Below are positions 25,678-38,224 of a DNA stretch of 64,000 bases, in pieces. The DNA lies in contig CM064868.1 in the NCBI GenBank assembly GCA_032719365.1, positions 73,149,766 through 73,213,765 of the forward strand, given 5' to 3'. The stretch comes from Prinsepia uniflora (lineage: Eukaryota; Streptophyta; Magnoliopsida; Rosales; Rosaceae). The position numbers and the translations under genes were made by a program. Each line of letters opens with the position of its first letter. The first letter of the stretch is position 1. Under the pieces are notes generated by a model, which ran no database searches, was not told the origin of the DNA, and was given only the letters and a program-made list of their open reading frames with translations.

Positions 25678-26733
25678 GTAGACAGTGAAAAGCCTTGAAT
25701 TAAGCATCATTTTATACCCTTTATACTTATCTTTTAATGTTTAAATACCAAACAATTTTAGAAAATAATATCTTTTGTGAGAATTGTACAGAATTGGATA
25801 GAGCACAGAATTACGAGAATTTAGGCGAAAGAATCACCTCGATCGGAGTTGTAACGAAAAAGTTATGATCAAATGAAAGGAGGACACCAAAAAGTAGGAC
25901 TGCGTTCAGTAGGAGGCTACCAAACTAATCCTGACAGCCCAAGAAAAATTCGGCCGCCGCGTGCTGAACTACAAGTGATGTGTTCGGAGCGCGCGTCCTA
26001 AAATGCGAATCCCTCTGTCGGCGGGCGTGGACGGAATCCAGTCTCTCCTTCTCAGCGCGCGTTTCCTGATCCACTAAAGGTTACTTCGGTTAGCTTTCAC
26101 TGAACTGCTTTTTCAGCCTCCCTTTCTGCGTTGACCAGCAGTTGACCACCGAGTTTCAGCACCCATTTCAGCGAGCGCCTACCAAAACTATTCCCTTCCT
26201 TTAGCAGCTTCCTACTGGGCCGATTCCTGTTCAATTCCAACAAGCATTTTTCCTTCCTTTTTGAGGAAAATTGTCCTTTTTAATTAGGATTTGTTTTCCC
26301 TTTTTAAATTAGGAGTTTTTATTACCTTTTTAATTAAGTTTTATATTTATTATTTCATTAGGGTTTAGAATACCTTTTACCTTTAGGACTTTTATTTAAT
26401 TAGTTTAAACCTTTTTCTTGTTAGGATTTAAATTGTCAACTTCTATTTATTTGAGGATTAATTTTCTCCTATAAATAGTGAGGTTTAGGTTATTTGTAAA
26501 GGGTCGCCATTTTTGTACCAAAACTCTGCTTAACCAATTTTCCCTTTTCAATTAATTCAACATTTCTCGTGCAAGGTTAATTATACCATACTTCATCCTC
26601 TACACCTTCATCCGTGGCATAGTCAGGCTGTCCTTGAGTGTCTTACCAAAGAGTGCCCAATCACTCTGTATCCATAGGGTGTCCCGCAGAGAAAAAGTGT
26701 AACACGACTTCTTTACCTTATAGTTATCTTTTG

Positions 26734-29545
26734 TGACAGGACCCATCCCAATCCCCCCAGGATTAATGCGGGGTGACCCTGCTCCCGTCTGACACGAAGT
26801 GTCAGACAAGGGATATTTTCGACCTTTTCCCTCCCGGGCTATCAGAGTACGCCAGGATCCGGAAGAGGTATGTGATATCTCGATCTCTGCTACAGTCCAC
26901 ATCCGATGTCAACCTGAAAGGTATTAAAAACAGAAAGACGGTGAGTGGACAAAAAGGAATAAGTTTCGTAAAACACATTTATAAAAGACATTTATACCCT
27001 TCACTAAAAACCATGCATGCATAGTAAAACCATTTATCCAAACACATATGTTTAATCAACCATAATTAGGGTCACAGTCCCAAGTTCCGTAAATCCAAGT
27101 CACACGGGCTCCTGCCCAAAACCATTTACAGAAAACCATAGTATAGTAAACATACGTGGGATCTCAGCCCAAATCCATTTATCATTATAAACACAATTTC
27201 CCAAACCAATTGAAATCATGTTTATCCATTATATTCATATCCAGAACCTGTCACGGTAAAATAAAACTACGCGCGTGCTAACCAGGGTCTCAAACCCAAG
27301 TCTCTCCAGGGTCCACCCAGGTCAATGTCCGTAGATCAATGACCCTCCCTGGAGGTAACGAACCATGCCCATCCTGAGAGTAAGGAACCCAACTGGGGGG
27401 CGACTCCACTCAGTCAGTGCTCCGTGACCACTCCGGGGTCCACCCAAGCCAACGACCCTCCCCGGAGGAGACAATCATATATAAAGGATGGAATATGAAA
27501 AACCTTTTGAAATCATTCTTGAAACCTTTCAAGGATTCATGCCCGACCCCCATAAGCCGTCATGAACTATAAAATCCTTTCATGGGTTCATGCCGGTTCC
27601 CATAAACCGTCATTTCCCGTAAATCCATTTCAAGGGTTCATGCTGATTCCCACAAACCGGCATGGCCCATAAAAACCATTTGTAATACATAGTTGGGCGC
27701 TAGGCCCGAATCCACATAGAAACTAAACCTCCGGTCTGAATCGTAAACCAACTGGGCCTCCGACCCGATTCCGTAAATCAAATGGGTCTCGAACCCGAAT
27801 TTACCTTTTCAAATCCAAAACCATTTCATGAAATCATATCCAAAACCATAAGTACGGAAAATCAATGTAAAACTGGAAAACCTCGATTTACGTGCAAGAA
27901 AGTAATTGCCTCGAAATACGTGAAACCATATAATTTACAAGTATCCAAATCAAAATCATCAAATCACATTCATTATTCTTTTGGAAATCCAAAACCATTT
28001 CATTCAGACCAATAAAGAGGTACGGACCCATATAGGCACCGTATAGGGGCGAAACCTCGAAATACGAGCCTATACGTAACCACACATCCAAATGCACTCA
28101 TGGCATCACAAACAAGTATTTAAAACATATAATAAACATTTATGCATGCACCAATTTAGAAAACAAGGTCCACTCACAGACCGTCCGAGCTGCCGCCTCG
28201 ATTTGCGTGCCATAGGCTCTCCCGAGCCGATCACTGTCACCGGAACTCCCAAACCTGTCCAAATTTTAATAGAAGGTTACTAACTACGTAATTAACCTCC
28301 TACCAAAGCCCCGTAATTTTCCCGAACTTTTAACTACTTTTAAACCGACCCTAAAACTTCCGACACCCCAAAACCTATCGAAACGATGTCCGATTGACGT
28401 GAGACTAGTCACAAAATCTTCGTTGCATCGAATAGAAGATTTCATATGTTGAACACTTCTCAAAATTATGGTCCACGCGCCCTCACGCGCCCCAAGAAGG
28501 TCAAAAAATACTGTTCATCGTCACTTACCTCCAGCTGAACCGGTTCACTGTTCACAGCCACTGTGCTGAACCGGCGTGACCGGTTCAGTGGTTTTCCTGC
28601 CCTATTTTGGTCAGATTTCAACCCTAATTAATCCTATAATTCATATCTATTCATTCCCTATCATTTCTACTCATTAAAACAACCTAAAACTACACAAAAC
28701 TCATGGTTCAAGCTTCCCAAAACTGCACCATGGCTGTACAGCCATCCAAAACTTCCCAAAACCTTCCTAACACAATCCTAATAACCCATTTAATTCATTG
28801 GAAGCAACCAAAATGACCCATAACAATAAAAATGGAAAAAATGGATCGAAAATGGCTAACCGTGAACCCCTCGGGTTTCTCCTCCTCTCGCCGCCGTGGA
28901 CGGCGGTTCAGGCTTCCAGGCCGGCCACCTCAGCTCCCTTAGTCTTTCTGGTCCTCACGGCTGGTCATGGGTTAAGGTTGGATGGGTTTTGGGTCGCACA
29001 AATGAGAGAAAAAGGTGAGATCGGGTATTTGGGTTTGAATTAGGAAAAATGGTCGATGCATGAATCAATATAGGTGGCCTGTGGATGGGTGACACTTGTC
29101 ACTCATCCATTGGGCCTCCATTAAATATCTGGGCCCCACTAATGTCCAAAAGTTAGGTCGTTTCGTAATTCATGCAATAATACCCTTGAACTTTCATGAA
29201 CCGTAACTTCGCCGTCGAACGTCCAAATTCGACGTGCCGCTTGTCTATGGATTCATATCTTCACGATCTACGTAACGGTCCTCGGCCCTCGGCCATCGGA
29301 CATCCCAGTCAAAAAGTCAACATTTGACCCCTTTTAACCAAAATTACCAAAATGCCCCTAAATTTCAGAACGTCATAACTTCTTCATCGAACGTCGGAAT
29401 TGAACGTGCCACCTGTCTATGAACTCATGACGTCACGAACTACGTCACGGTCATCGGTCAAAGTCCATTTGACCGTCCGATCGAAAAGTCAACATTTTAC
29501 CCACACCGAGGGGCAAAACGGTCATTTCGCATCGTTCGTCCGATT
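26734..29545 (-). mobile_element. Giant LTR L4, truncated (copy of L3)
   Basis: Starts TGACAGGACCC at 26734 preceded by TTTTG, as in L3 at 57690, and is cut at 29545 before its TGTAAC end. It differs from L3 by a few small indels (for example near 28470-28500 and 28700). It arose with segment B and not by its own insertion. Confidence 0.9.
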
Positions 29546-29546
29546 G

Positions 29547-31654
29547 AGCTTCTAAGTCATCGTCCCTAATTCGAAACCAGACCCGTTCAGTCCCCTGTTT
29601 CCTTCTCCGGCCACCCAGGTCTTCCCCCGTCACGGTAACCACCGTAGACGGTTCCTAGAACCTCCCTGAAGCTCACCTCACTCACCAAAACCGTCGACTC
29701 ACTCCCTAAGTCCACGACTTTCAAACTGAGCAAAACGGATAAAACAGAGCATCCAGGATACTCTCCGTCATGCTAACCACCGTGCACTCCCCCGTCACGG
29801 CTGCTCCACTAGAAGACTCCTAGGACTCCACTGAACTCCCTAGACCTTACGGGACTCCTCGATTCAACCCCTAAAGCTACGACTTAACTTCTGAAACTAG
29901 AAGGCAAAATAGAGCATCGAAAGGGAAATCAGAAATTACCTGCCGTCCTGTCACCGTCGTGAGCTCAGCCGTGAGGACACGGCTCCTCCCGTACACCTCC
30001 GTCCTCTGGACACTTCCACTGGCCTCGATTGTTCGGTCACGGCCGCACCACCACCCACAAACACTCACTTCCTCCCTGTTTTCCTGTGACTCAACTTGAA
30101 CTCACACACAGTCACTACACCTCCAAACCTCCTCACTACCTCCCTCTCACTCTCTGGTTACTCTCAAACACTCACAGCCTCACCAACACCCACGATCACC
30201 CCCCAATTCTCTCAATTCTCTCCCTCTGTTTCTCTCTGGGTCGAAGAACACACACGAACACACGGGCATCCCCCAAATAATTGGACCGTGTAAGATCCTG
30301 GAACCCTCTAGTCAAGCCCCACGTGTTACCAATCCTTTCCCTTCTCACCCAAATGGCCCAATCTCAGCCATCCAATTTCCCTCTCTGTGCACAAATCCCC
30401 AGACAACCAAAAGACCAAAATACCCTTCCTTTTAAGTCAAATTTACGGTTGTGCCACTACCTTTCTAGACCCGTATCTCACACATCGTAAGTCCGATGAA
30501 TACGTGCCGCCTGTCGTTGTATTCAGGACGACGAGATCTACCTAACCATCCTAGGTCAACATGTCAAAACCCAATCGTACGAAAAGTCAACTATTCTCCC
30601 TATTTTAACCAAATTACGGTTATGCCCTCAACCTTCCGAACATCATAACTTCCTCCTCGAATGTCGGAATCGGGCGTACCACCTGTCTACGGATTCGTGA
30701 CGCCCTAAAATACTTCCTAGTCATCGGTCAAAACCCAATTGACCGCCCCAACTAAAAGTCAACTTTTTGCCCGTACTAGGGGCAAAATCATCATTCTACA
30801 CTAACGACCTTATCGAGACTAACTAACCACCGATTAAGGTCACGAATCCCATCTTAATCACTATCTTAACCCTAATTTCTGTGACGGGTCGTTACACCAT
30901 CCCTCTTTGTTCCTCTGGTCTCACTCTCAATTCCTCTATCCATCTAGAGTCTCAAGAAGGTGATGGGATGAGGATGGATTGAAATGGGGGAGGGGTTCTC
31001 GGTTTTGGATCAAATGATAAAGGAAGGGGTGCAGATGCATGTATGAGAGAAGAGTGAGCAATGGATAAGTGCCACTTTTCACTCATCCATTGGGCCTGAA
31101 AGAAATATCCGGGCACCACACTAAATGACAAACTATTACTTGCCTCGTAAAACGTGTCATTATAAATAGTTCCTGAAACCTTCCGTGCACCATAACTTTC
31201 CTGTCAAACGTCCAATTTCGATGTGCCGTCTGTCTACGGACTCATATCGATTCAATCTACGTAACAGTCCTCGATCCTCGTGCATTGGACCTCCCGGGTC
31301 AAAAGTTAACTTTTTGCCCTTGTCCAAGGGAAAAATTGTAATTTCACCCTGAACGTCTGATAATCGTCGACTAGACCCCGATTAGCCTCGCTAATCCTCA
31401 ATTAAATCTTATTTATTCCCAAAAATTTGGGACGGTTCGTTACAACTAGCACAACGTTGGGTCACTGTTCCCGTAGGTGGATGCATGGGGACAAGTATAC
31501 GCTGGTCGGGGAACTAGCAGGCTGATGCTATTCGCAAAAGTTTAAATTGGTATACTTAATTTAATTTTTTATATTTAAAATTATTAATAAATATATTTTG
31601 ATTTCGTAGGCGGAATTGTTGAAAGACGTCCAACAAACACATGCAGAGTTAACC
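29547..31654. repeat. Direct duplication, copy A' (partner 22969-25076)
   Basis: Repeats part of L6 (to about 30895), the end of L5 (to about 31442) and the adjoining CACTA sequence. From 31655 the CACTA element continues uninterrupted to its right terminus, so A' sits in the original CACTA context. Confidence 0.9.
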
Positions 31655-31830
31655 CAGCAGCAGCAGCCATAGGTACACGTGGTGCAGCAACTGCCAGATA
31701 CAGAGCGATAGAGGGAGAATGTAGAGCAACGGTTAGGTAAACATCTAGAAAAGATCGTTCGAGGAGGTCGACAAAGGACTCGAACATGATGTTTCAATAA
31801 GCCCGCCCCACGAGTTCTTCAAGGAAAGCT
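31443..31830 (+). pseudogene. CACTA transposase remnant, part 2 (C-terminal)
   Basis: Continues the reading interrupted at 18100 after LTR L5. It encodes a TTLGHCS-like start, a probable AT-rich intron ending TTTCGTAG near 31609, then AELLKDVQQTHA and a Gln-rich tract, and a region rich in Arg and Glu up to about 31790. The pattern (Glu/Gln-rich C-terminus after an intron) fits plant En/Spm Ptta-type proteins. Stops are present. The first 200 bp are duplicated at 24865-25076. Confidence 0.45.
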
Positions 31831-32299
31831 AATATCGGGTAAATGCCAAAGTTAAGGCGTAATTACTTCGTCCTCCAGACCAAAATCGTACACCTGAATG
31901 CCCAAAACGAGAGCCTATAGGCCCCGAACAATAAGATCAGGGCTCAACTCACCATGGCCATTCAACGCTTGAACGAGACACATTCTTAGCCTCAAGACCA
32001 ACAACTTGCTCTGCCCAACCACCCTACTCAGCCAACTTAGTTAGGCTAGCCTGCTAAGTCCAAACAGCCTCACCAGTCACTAGCGCGACCAGCCCCACTC
32101 ATAGCTAGCCATTTCGACTAATTAATGTTTTGTAAATACCATTTTATTTTAATTTTGTTCAAAACTTCTATTTAAATTTTATAAATATCTATTTTTAATT
32201 TCATATATTTATTGAATTTATTTTCCATATTTTAGATTTATTAAATATTTAATTAATTAATATGAATTAATAAAATTATATCAATACAAAAAATATAGT

Positions 32300-32768
32300 A
32301 ATCAATTTACCCGATGAAACCTGTTCGTTGGGTTAAACCAATTCGGTACGCTGTCGCCGATTCATCCAACGAGCCACTTAAACTTGCCCGACGAATATTT
32401 AATTTTACCCGACGAATAATTGAAAGTTACCCAACAAACTTTTTAAATTTACCCGATGAACCTTGTCATCCGGTGGTTGGTCATCAAATTTGGATAATCC
32501 AACGTTACCCGACGAGCCAGATATTTTGGTCATGAAAAATGTGATAACGCAGTATTACCTAATGAGACTGGTCGACGAGGTGTTCTTCGTGTTAAACTAA
32601 AGTTACCTGAAAAGCGTGTATTGTTCGTTGGTAAAATCTCTGGGCCCGACGGCTGCTGCTCAACAAAGACTGCCCAACAATGTCTTGTTAATTTATTTGT
32701 TACCCGACAACTCTTTAATTTTTCCTGATGAAACCAATTCACCGGATAATGTTGAGTTTGTTGTAGTG
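32300..32768 (+). repeat. CACTA right subterminal repeat array and terminus
   Basis: At least eight short motifs of the ACCCGACGAA type occur in both orientations between 32308 and 32715, followed by the TTTGTTGTAGTG terminus. In CACTA elements such arrays bind the TNPA-type protein. Confidence 0.75.
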
Positions 32769-33099
32769 ACAATGTCTTGATGTCTTAAGAAAAAGGTTGG
32801 CTTTGGCATGCTCGACAAAAAATTAAGTAACCCAACATCTCTATGTGATGACAATGTGACACATTGATGTTTATTGCTTATTGTTTTGTAAAGTCCCAAC
32901 AAACTCGTTCTTTCAATTGAAACATAGTAATGCTCTCTTTTAAAATTTATGTTTTAAACAAATATTTATAACACACATTGATATACAAATTTATATAATT
33001 AGTGGTTTAGATTCACAGTATCTTTTCTTGGTCTTGAAAAGAATGCTTACTTATAACTAGGGACGGATCCTCTTCATGGGCTGGAAGGGGCCATTGGAA
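32769..33099. other. Unassigned flank
   Basis: AT-rich sequence. At 33052-33092 a GGGACGGATCC...GGGGCCA pattern resembles the end of a plant hAT-like element, cut by the following LTR-like sequence. Confidence 0.35.
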
Positions 33100-34846
33100 T
33101 GACCCGAAAAATCGAAGAAAATAAAATTTGGCAAATTTTATGGAAATGACGATTTTGCCATTGGAATGGGCAAACGTTGACTTTTCAACCAGGGTATCTA
33201 TTGGACATTTTACAAATACCATTACGAAGATCTCAAACTCCTGAGTTCTTAGACGGGTAGTATGTTAAAATCAGACATGGGAAGGATTCGAAAAATAACT
33301 AAGGGTAATATGGTAATTTTGGACACCAAGTGTAATTTGGCAATTTTCACCTAAAGGGTTCTATATTAGTCCATATGCTTCCATCTCCCTTATCCCCTAA
33401 CTCATCCACCAACCTACTTGTGTTTATATTGGTGTGTGAGTGTGTGCAAGGTGTTCAGTGGAGTGGAGCTGAATGGAAGAAAACCATGGCAACTAATCTA
33501 TGAGGGAGAACCAGGGAGAGACGAAGCTAGAAAAAAGATGGAAAGGGTGAGGAAATGAGAGCCTGAGAAGAGAGGAACAAATTAAGGGCACTATGAGGAT
33601 GAGAGACCCTCATACCCATAGATCCGAGATCAAATCCATGAGGTGTGAAAATCCCCCCATTGAGTTTCTAGCATGGGAACTTGAAACGAAGTTTCCTAAT
33701 GGCTGCTACTCATCCTGTGACCTAAAAGAGCCATAAACACATTAGTTTGGATGTGAAAGAGCTGCTGAATAGCTCCTGGACTCCATGGCCGAAATACCAA
33801 GAAATTCAATAGTGATCGGAGTCTGCCAAGGTTTCAAAAATTACGAATATGTGTGCTAGTTAGTAGTGGACTGTGCGGACCGTGTATGAGTGAACTTTTT
33901 TTCCCCAAAATCTTATATATACATATTTATACGGTTTTAAATAACTTAAAATGTGTTTTGTTGACGGTGAATTGAGTACAATTTTATATGATTTTGGTGA
34001 TTTTACGGAAATTGATATATTGCATGTTTTACGAGAAATGTGCGTATTTTGTTTTCTGACTTCATACTGGATTTGGAATTGGTTTTAGAATTGATAGGAC
34101 TTTCCTACATGATTTTGGTGATATTTGATTGATGAGGATTTGTATAAGAGTTTTGATGATTTTACAGATTGTTTTAATGGCGTGTATTGCGAGGTTTTTG
34201 CAAAACTTGTGGTTTGGGCTTGGCCTGGTTTCTGATCATGGTTTTGGTTATAAAATTGATATGTGATGTGATTGTGTGATTCTAGATATATCTGTTGATT
34301 CTGTTGTGTTGGACAACCCTCCTCGAGATGTGGTATGATTGATGCTCAAACATCCAAAGCTGACCTCTATTTTCTTGAGCGATTGATTGGTCTCAGACGT
34401 CTAGAGAAGGGCCCTATTTTATTCAGACGGTTAGTTGGGCTGGGACCCTGACGTCTAGTTCTACGCTCTATTTTCTAGGTCGATCCACACTTGGATGTCC
34501 AAAGCTGGGCTCTATTTTCTCGGATTGCACTCGGACGTCTAGAGTTGAGCTCTATTTTCTTGGGTCGGTCCACACCTAGACGTCCAGAGCTGGGCTCTAT
34601 TTTCTTGGGTCGGTCCACACCTAGACGTCCAAATATGGGCTCTGTTTTCTTGGGTCGGTCCACACCTAGACGTCCAGAGATGGGCACTGTTTTCCCAGAT
34701 GACACTCGAACGTCCATAACTGGGCTCTATTTTCTGAGTGGTATGACCTACTGGTAGTGCATATATGATATGTTTATTGAGATTCTAGCATCAAGGATGG
34801 GTTAGTTCGATATGATTAACTAGTTCAGTATGGTCGAGTCCTGTCA
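33100..34846 (+). mobile_element. Decayed or partial giant-LTR relative (L8)
   Basis: Begins TGACCCG at 33100 and shares the order of landmarks of the giant LTRs: a GACGATTTTGCC...GGGCAAACGTTGACTTTT block (33149-33185), GGTAATTTTGG (33312), and a degenerate splice-site-like motif CGTGTATGAGTGAAC (33881-33895), followed by a 45-bp minisatellite. The right end may be GTCGAGTCCTGTCA at 34833-34846. No target duplication found, so the boundaries are uncertain. Confidence 0.5.
34320..34740 (+). repeat. 45-bp minisatellite
   Basis: TGGGTCGGTCCACACCTAGA repeats at 34561, 34606 and 34651, exactly 45 bp apart, within a longer stretch of diverged units from about 34320 (GACGTCTAGAG...GGGCTCTATTTT). 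Confidence 0.9.
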
Positions 34847-34922
34847 AGATATGCCTTATAAGTGTGGGCACGTATCTATCTAAAGAGAGACCTTTTGGGT
34901 GTGGGACCCCGAGAAGTAAAAC

Positions 34923-37843
34923 TGTAACGACCCGTCCCGGAAGTCAGGATTAGATTAGTAGTTAATGATGGATTAGCAAAGTTAATCGGTGATTAGTTTG
35001 ATACTTTTGAACGGTTGGTGTAGAATGACGATTTTGCCCCTGAAATGGGAAAAATATGGACTTTTATTTCGGGCTGTCAGACAGACAGTGACCGATGACC
35101 GTGACGTAGTTCGGGACGTCACGAGTTCGTAGACAGGTGGCACGCCCGATTCCGACATCCGAGGAGGAAGTTATGATGTGAGGAAGGTTGAGGGCATTTT
35201 CATAATTTGGTTAAAAAGAGGGGAATTGTTGACTTTTTGTTTGACCCTTAGTTTTCACCCTTAGTTAGGAAGATCTCGACGTCCTGAGTACAACGACAGG
35301 CGGCATGCGTTCATGAGAGTTCGAACGACAACGTTACGGGTCTAGAAAGTTGAGGGGCGAAATGGTAATTTTACAAGATAAGGGCATCTTGGTCATTGTG
35401 CTGCCTTGGGAATTGTGCCCAGTTAGTACTGGATACTTGGCTATTTTGGGGTGTGTGTCCATCAGATTGGGGACAAGTGTCCCACACTGGAAGGTTGTGG
35501 AAATCTCCCTGCTGCCTCACACGAGTTTAAATGAGGCTGGGTTATGTTGTTCACGGGTTGGACAAATCGTGAGAACAGAGGGCTTAGCAGTGTGATCATG
35601 ATTCCTTTTTCTACCACGCCTGACCTTGAGCAAAAAACACTAGAAGCAAAGAGTTCAGTTGGAGGGTAGAATGGTGGTGCCACCGTCGTGGTTGCCGTGG
35701 ACGGTGGCCATGGAAACAAAAACAGAGACCCTATGCCGTGAGGAATGAGTGAGCTATTCTCCCCTCAAATATGATCTTTTGCTTATGAGCTCTGAATGAA
35801 AAAGTGAGAGGAAGTGGAGAGAAGATCATTGGTGGCCACGACGGAGGACGACGGGGGAGGTAAGGGTGATTTCTCGTGAGTTATGTTTTAATTTTTAATA
35901 TGGTAAATCACGAATTCGTGGCTATTGATGTGTTTTACTATTTGGAAATGAGCTCTGGAGGTCCAAGGAGTCGATAGGAACGAAAAATAAGCCTAGCAGT
36001 GACTTGTGGTGGCCAGAACCCGAGAATGTTGGTTCACGGTTTGATTAAAGGTTTGCCAGGTAATTTCTTCACATAACCCTCGTGTTTTCAATAGCTAGAT
36101 CCATTGTTTAGACTCGGACGAAACTATAGGGACAAATAGAAGTGAAAAATCTGGAAAAATGGACGAAAACCGTGATCTCCAGTTCAACTGGACCGGCCTG
36201 AACCGAACCGGTCTGGACCCAGTTCGGCAGAGGTTGAAGTTGAACAATGCTGGGCGCGTGGCTCCCACGTGCATCCCCTTTGGGCGGCGCGTGAGGGCGC
36301 GTGGGGTCCCTTTTGGGGAAGGTTCCAACACGACTTTTAAAGTATTCGATGTAACGAACATTTTGGCTTTGGTTTCGAGTCAATCGGACATCGTCTCGAT
36401 ATGTTTCGGGATATCCGAAGGTTTTAGTGCTCGATTAAAAATAGTGAAAAATACGGAAAAATTATGGGGCTCTAGTATGAGTATTGTGAAGTAGTTAGTG
36501 ACCTAAGTTTGGGATTTGGACAGGTTCGGGAAAGTCGAGGATAGCGGAATGGCCGGGAACGGCGTAAGTGCGCACGTATCGAGGCGACGTCAGAATGGTC
36601 TGTGAGTGGACTTTGTTTTCTAACTCTTAATGCATGCATATATGTTTTTATACGTTTTCTATACGTGGCTCTATGATTTGATTTATGATCTTGATGGTTT
36701 ACGGTTTTGCACATTTTTCGAGGTAATTACGGAATTTCATGTTTTACGAACTTTCGTCCGATCTTGTGATTTGACTGTGGTTTTAATGGTGGGATTTCGG
36801 GATTTGAAATATGATTTGATTTCAATGATTTGAAATGGATTTGGAAAAGTGATTTCGGGCTTGGAGCCCTGTTCATAAGCTTTCGGTTTTGGAATCTGGA
36901 TTTGGGTTCTGGACAGTGGTTCCGGATGCTAGCTTACGAAATCATTGTTGCGAATTCGGATGAGGATTTTCTATGGTTTTCACTGGTTGAGTGAAAAATG
37001 GTTTTGGGTTTAAATACCCAGAAAAAGAGAAAAACCCATTGGATCTGGTTTTGAGTTTAAAGACTCGGATTGATTGAGGGGGGGAGGGCCCTGGATTGAT
37101 ATGTTTTGAGTTTAAAGACTCGGTATATGTTTTGAGTTTAAAGACTCGGTGATTATGATACCCCCCGAGGCCTGTGATTGTGTTTTGAGTTTAAAGACTC
37201 GGATATCCCGGGAAAGCCTGATTATTTGCGCATGGTTTTGAGTTTAAAGACTCGGGCGCACTTGAGATCCAGTAACTTGTATGATGGATGTTTTTCACTG
37301 GTTTTCTGATGTTTTGGGCAGTGGCCCGGATGAATTGGATTTGACGAGTTTTGGGACTGAGTTCCCTGATTTGAGATGGTTTGTGGTTTTGGGCAGAGGC
37401 CCTGGATTTGGTTAACGGATTTGTTTACAGTTTCTGATAATGGTTTTCAATAATGGTTTTTGATATGAATGGTTCCATAACATGAATTGATATGCATGCA
37501 TTGGTTTTACGTGGAGGGTAAAAATGTAATTGTTTTTATTGAACTGTTGAACTTATTATTTATTTTTGTCCACTCACAGTCTTTTCATGTTTTCGATACC
37601 CTTCAGGTTGTTGCGGTGCGGGCTGTTGGTCGAGAGAGACGGAGACATTACAACCGAAATCCACAGTCGTTCAGAGTACACTGGGAGGTCCGAATATTTT
37701 TAGGATGGCTGGATCGAGAATCCCTTGTCCGACTTACGTGTCACACGGAGGTTGGACGTCAGTTTAGCCTCTGTGGTATACATAAGTTAGACGGGAGCAT
37801 GATTTAGCCCTTAATCCCGGGTGATTAGGGGTGGGTCCTCACA
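34923..37843 (+). mobile_element. Giant solo LTR L2 (2921 bp)
   Basis: Starts TGTAACGACCCGTCCC and ends GGGGTGGGTCCTCACA, with an exact target duplication AAAAC (34918-34922 and 37844-37848). Splice-like signals: GGGAG/GTAAGG at 35859/35860, GGACAG/G at 36523/36524, CT/GTGAGT at 36601/36602 and CTTCAG/G at 37606/37607. These would give a 78-bp middle exon and a 1005-bp second intron. CTGTGAGTGGAC (36600-36611) pairs perfectly with GTCCACTCACAG (37568-37579). TGCATGCA occurs at 36631-36638 and 37493-37500. Confidence 0.9.
37045..37250 (+). repeat. GAGTTTAAAGACTCGG minisatellite in L2
   Basis: TTTGAGTTTAAAGACTCGG occurs five times between about 37050 and 37250 with variable spacers. Confidence 0.9.
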
Positions 37844-38224
37844 AAAACCGTGCGGGCAAGACATTTGGTTGGTTGGACCTGCGGAGCCCAAAGAAGACAA
37901 TACCTAATTAGAGGAGGTGGGGTGTGACATGTTGGTATCAGAGCCCAACTCCGACTGGAATTGATTGTGCCAGCAAGGACGCTGGGTCCTAAAGAGCGTG
38001 GATTGTAAGACGCATGCTTGGGGTATGGTGAGAAATCCCACATGGCCCGGAGGGATTTGGGGGATGTGCTTTATAATTGTGGGCATGTCTCTATTTGGCA
38101 AGAGGCCTTTTGGGGGTGAGACCCCCAGAAGAAAAACTGTGCGGGCATGGCAGATAGCAGGTTGGACCAGCGGGGCACGGACCCAAAGCAGACAATATCT
38201 CGTTATAGGAGGAGGGGTGTGGCA

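Larger units (their letters stand above)
25073..29545. repeat. Segment B: copy of 56029-60501
   Basis: Near-identical to 56029-60501 at a constant offset of 30,956 bp. It starts inside copia gag and ends inside a giant LTR, so neither end is an element boundary. Its left junction shares CCCA with both parents (25073-25076). The right junction (29545-29547) has about one extra base. The copy at 56029 lies in continuous copia sequence, so that copy is the likely source. Confidence 0.92.
15250..32768 (+). mobile_element. Degenerate CACTA (En/Spm) transposon, nested and rearranged
   Basis: The right terminus at 32752-32768 reads GAGTTTGTTGTAGTG, the reverse complement of a classic CACTACAACAAACTC terminal repeat. 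Both ends carry many subterminal motifs of the ACCCGACGAAT / TTCGTCGGGTAA kind in both orientations (left: 15270, 15297, 15968, 16088, 16126; right: 32308, 32389, 32408, 32452, 32507). The left end, near 15250 (CACCTCTTCTCC), is decayed and its position is approximate. The left arm contains a partial duplication (15400-15600 related to 15745-15955). Transposase-like remnants flank a giant LTR insertion at 18101. Most of the 17.5 kb is later insertions and duplications. Confidence 0.75.
34847..38224 (+). mobile_element. Cassandra-related TRIM without 5S domain, with LTR L2 inserted
   Basis: LTR 2 is 38004-38224 (TGTAAGACGC...GTGTGGCA, 221 bp). The primer-binding site TGGTATCAGAGCC is at about 37932-37944, right after LTR 1 ends (37929). 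LTR 1 is interrupted by LTR L2 at 34923-37843 and its first 80 bp or so are not recognisable. LTR flanks (CCTTTTGGG, AAAACTGTGCGGGCATGG, AAAGCAGACAATATC) align with Cassandra, but the stretch holding the 5S-like domain in Cassandra is absent. Confidence 0.8.
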
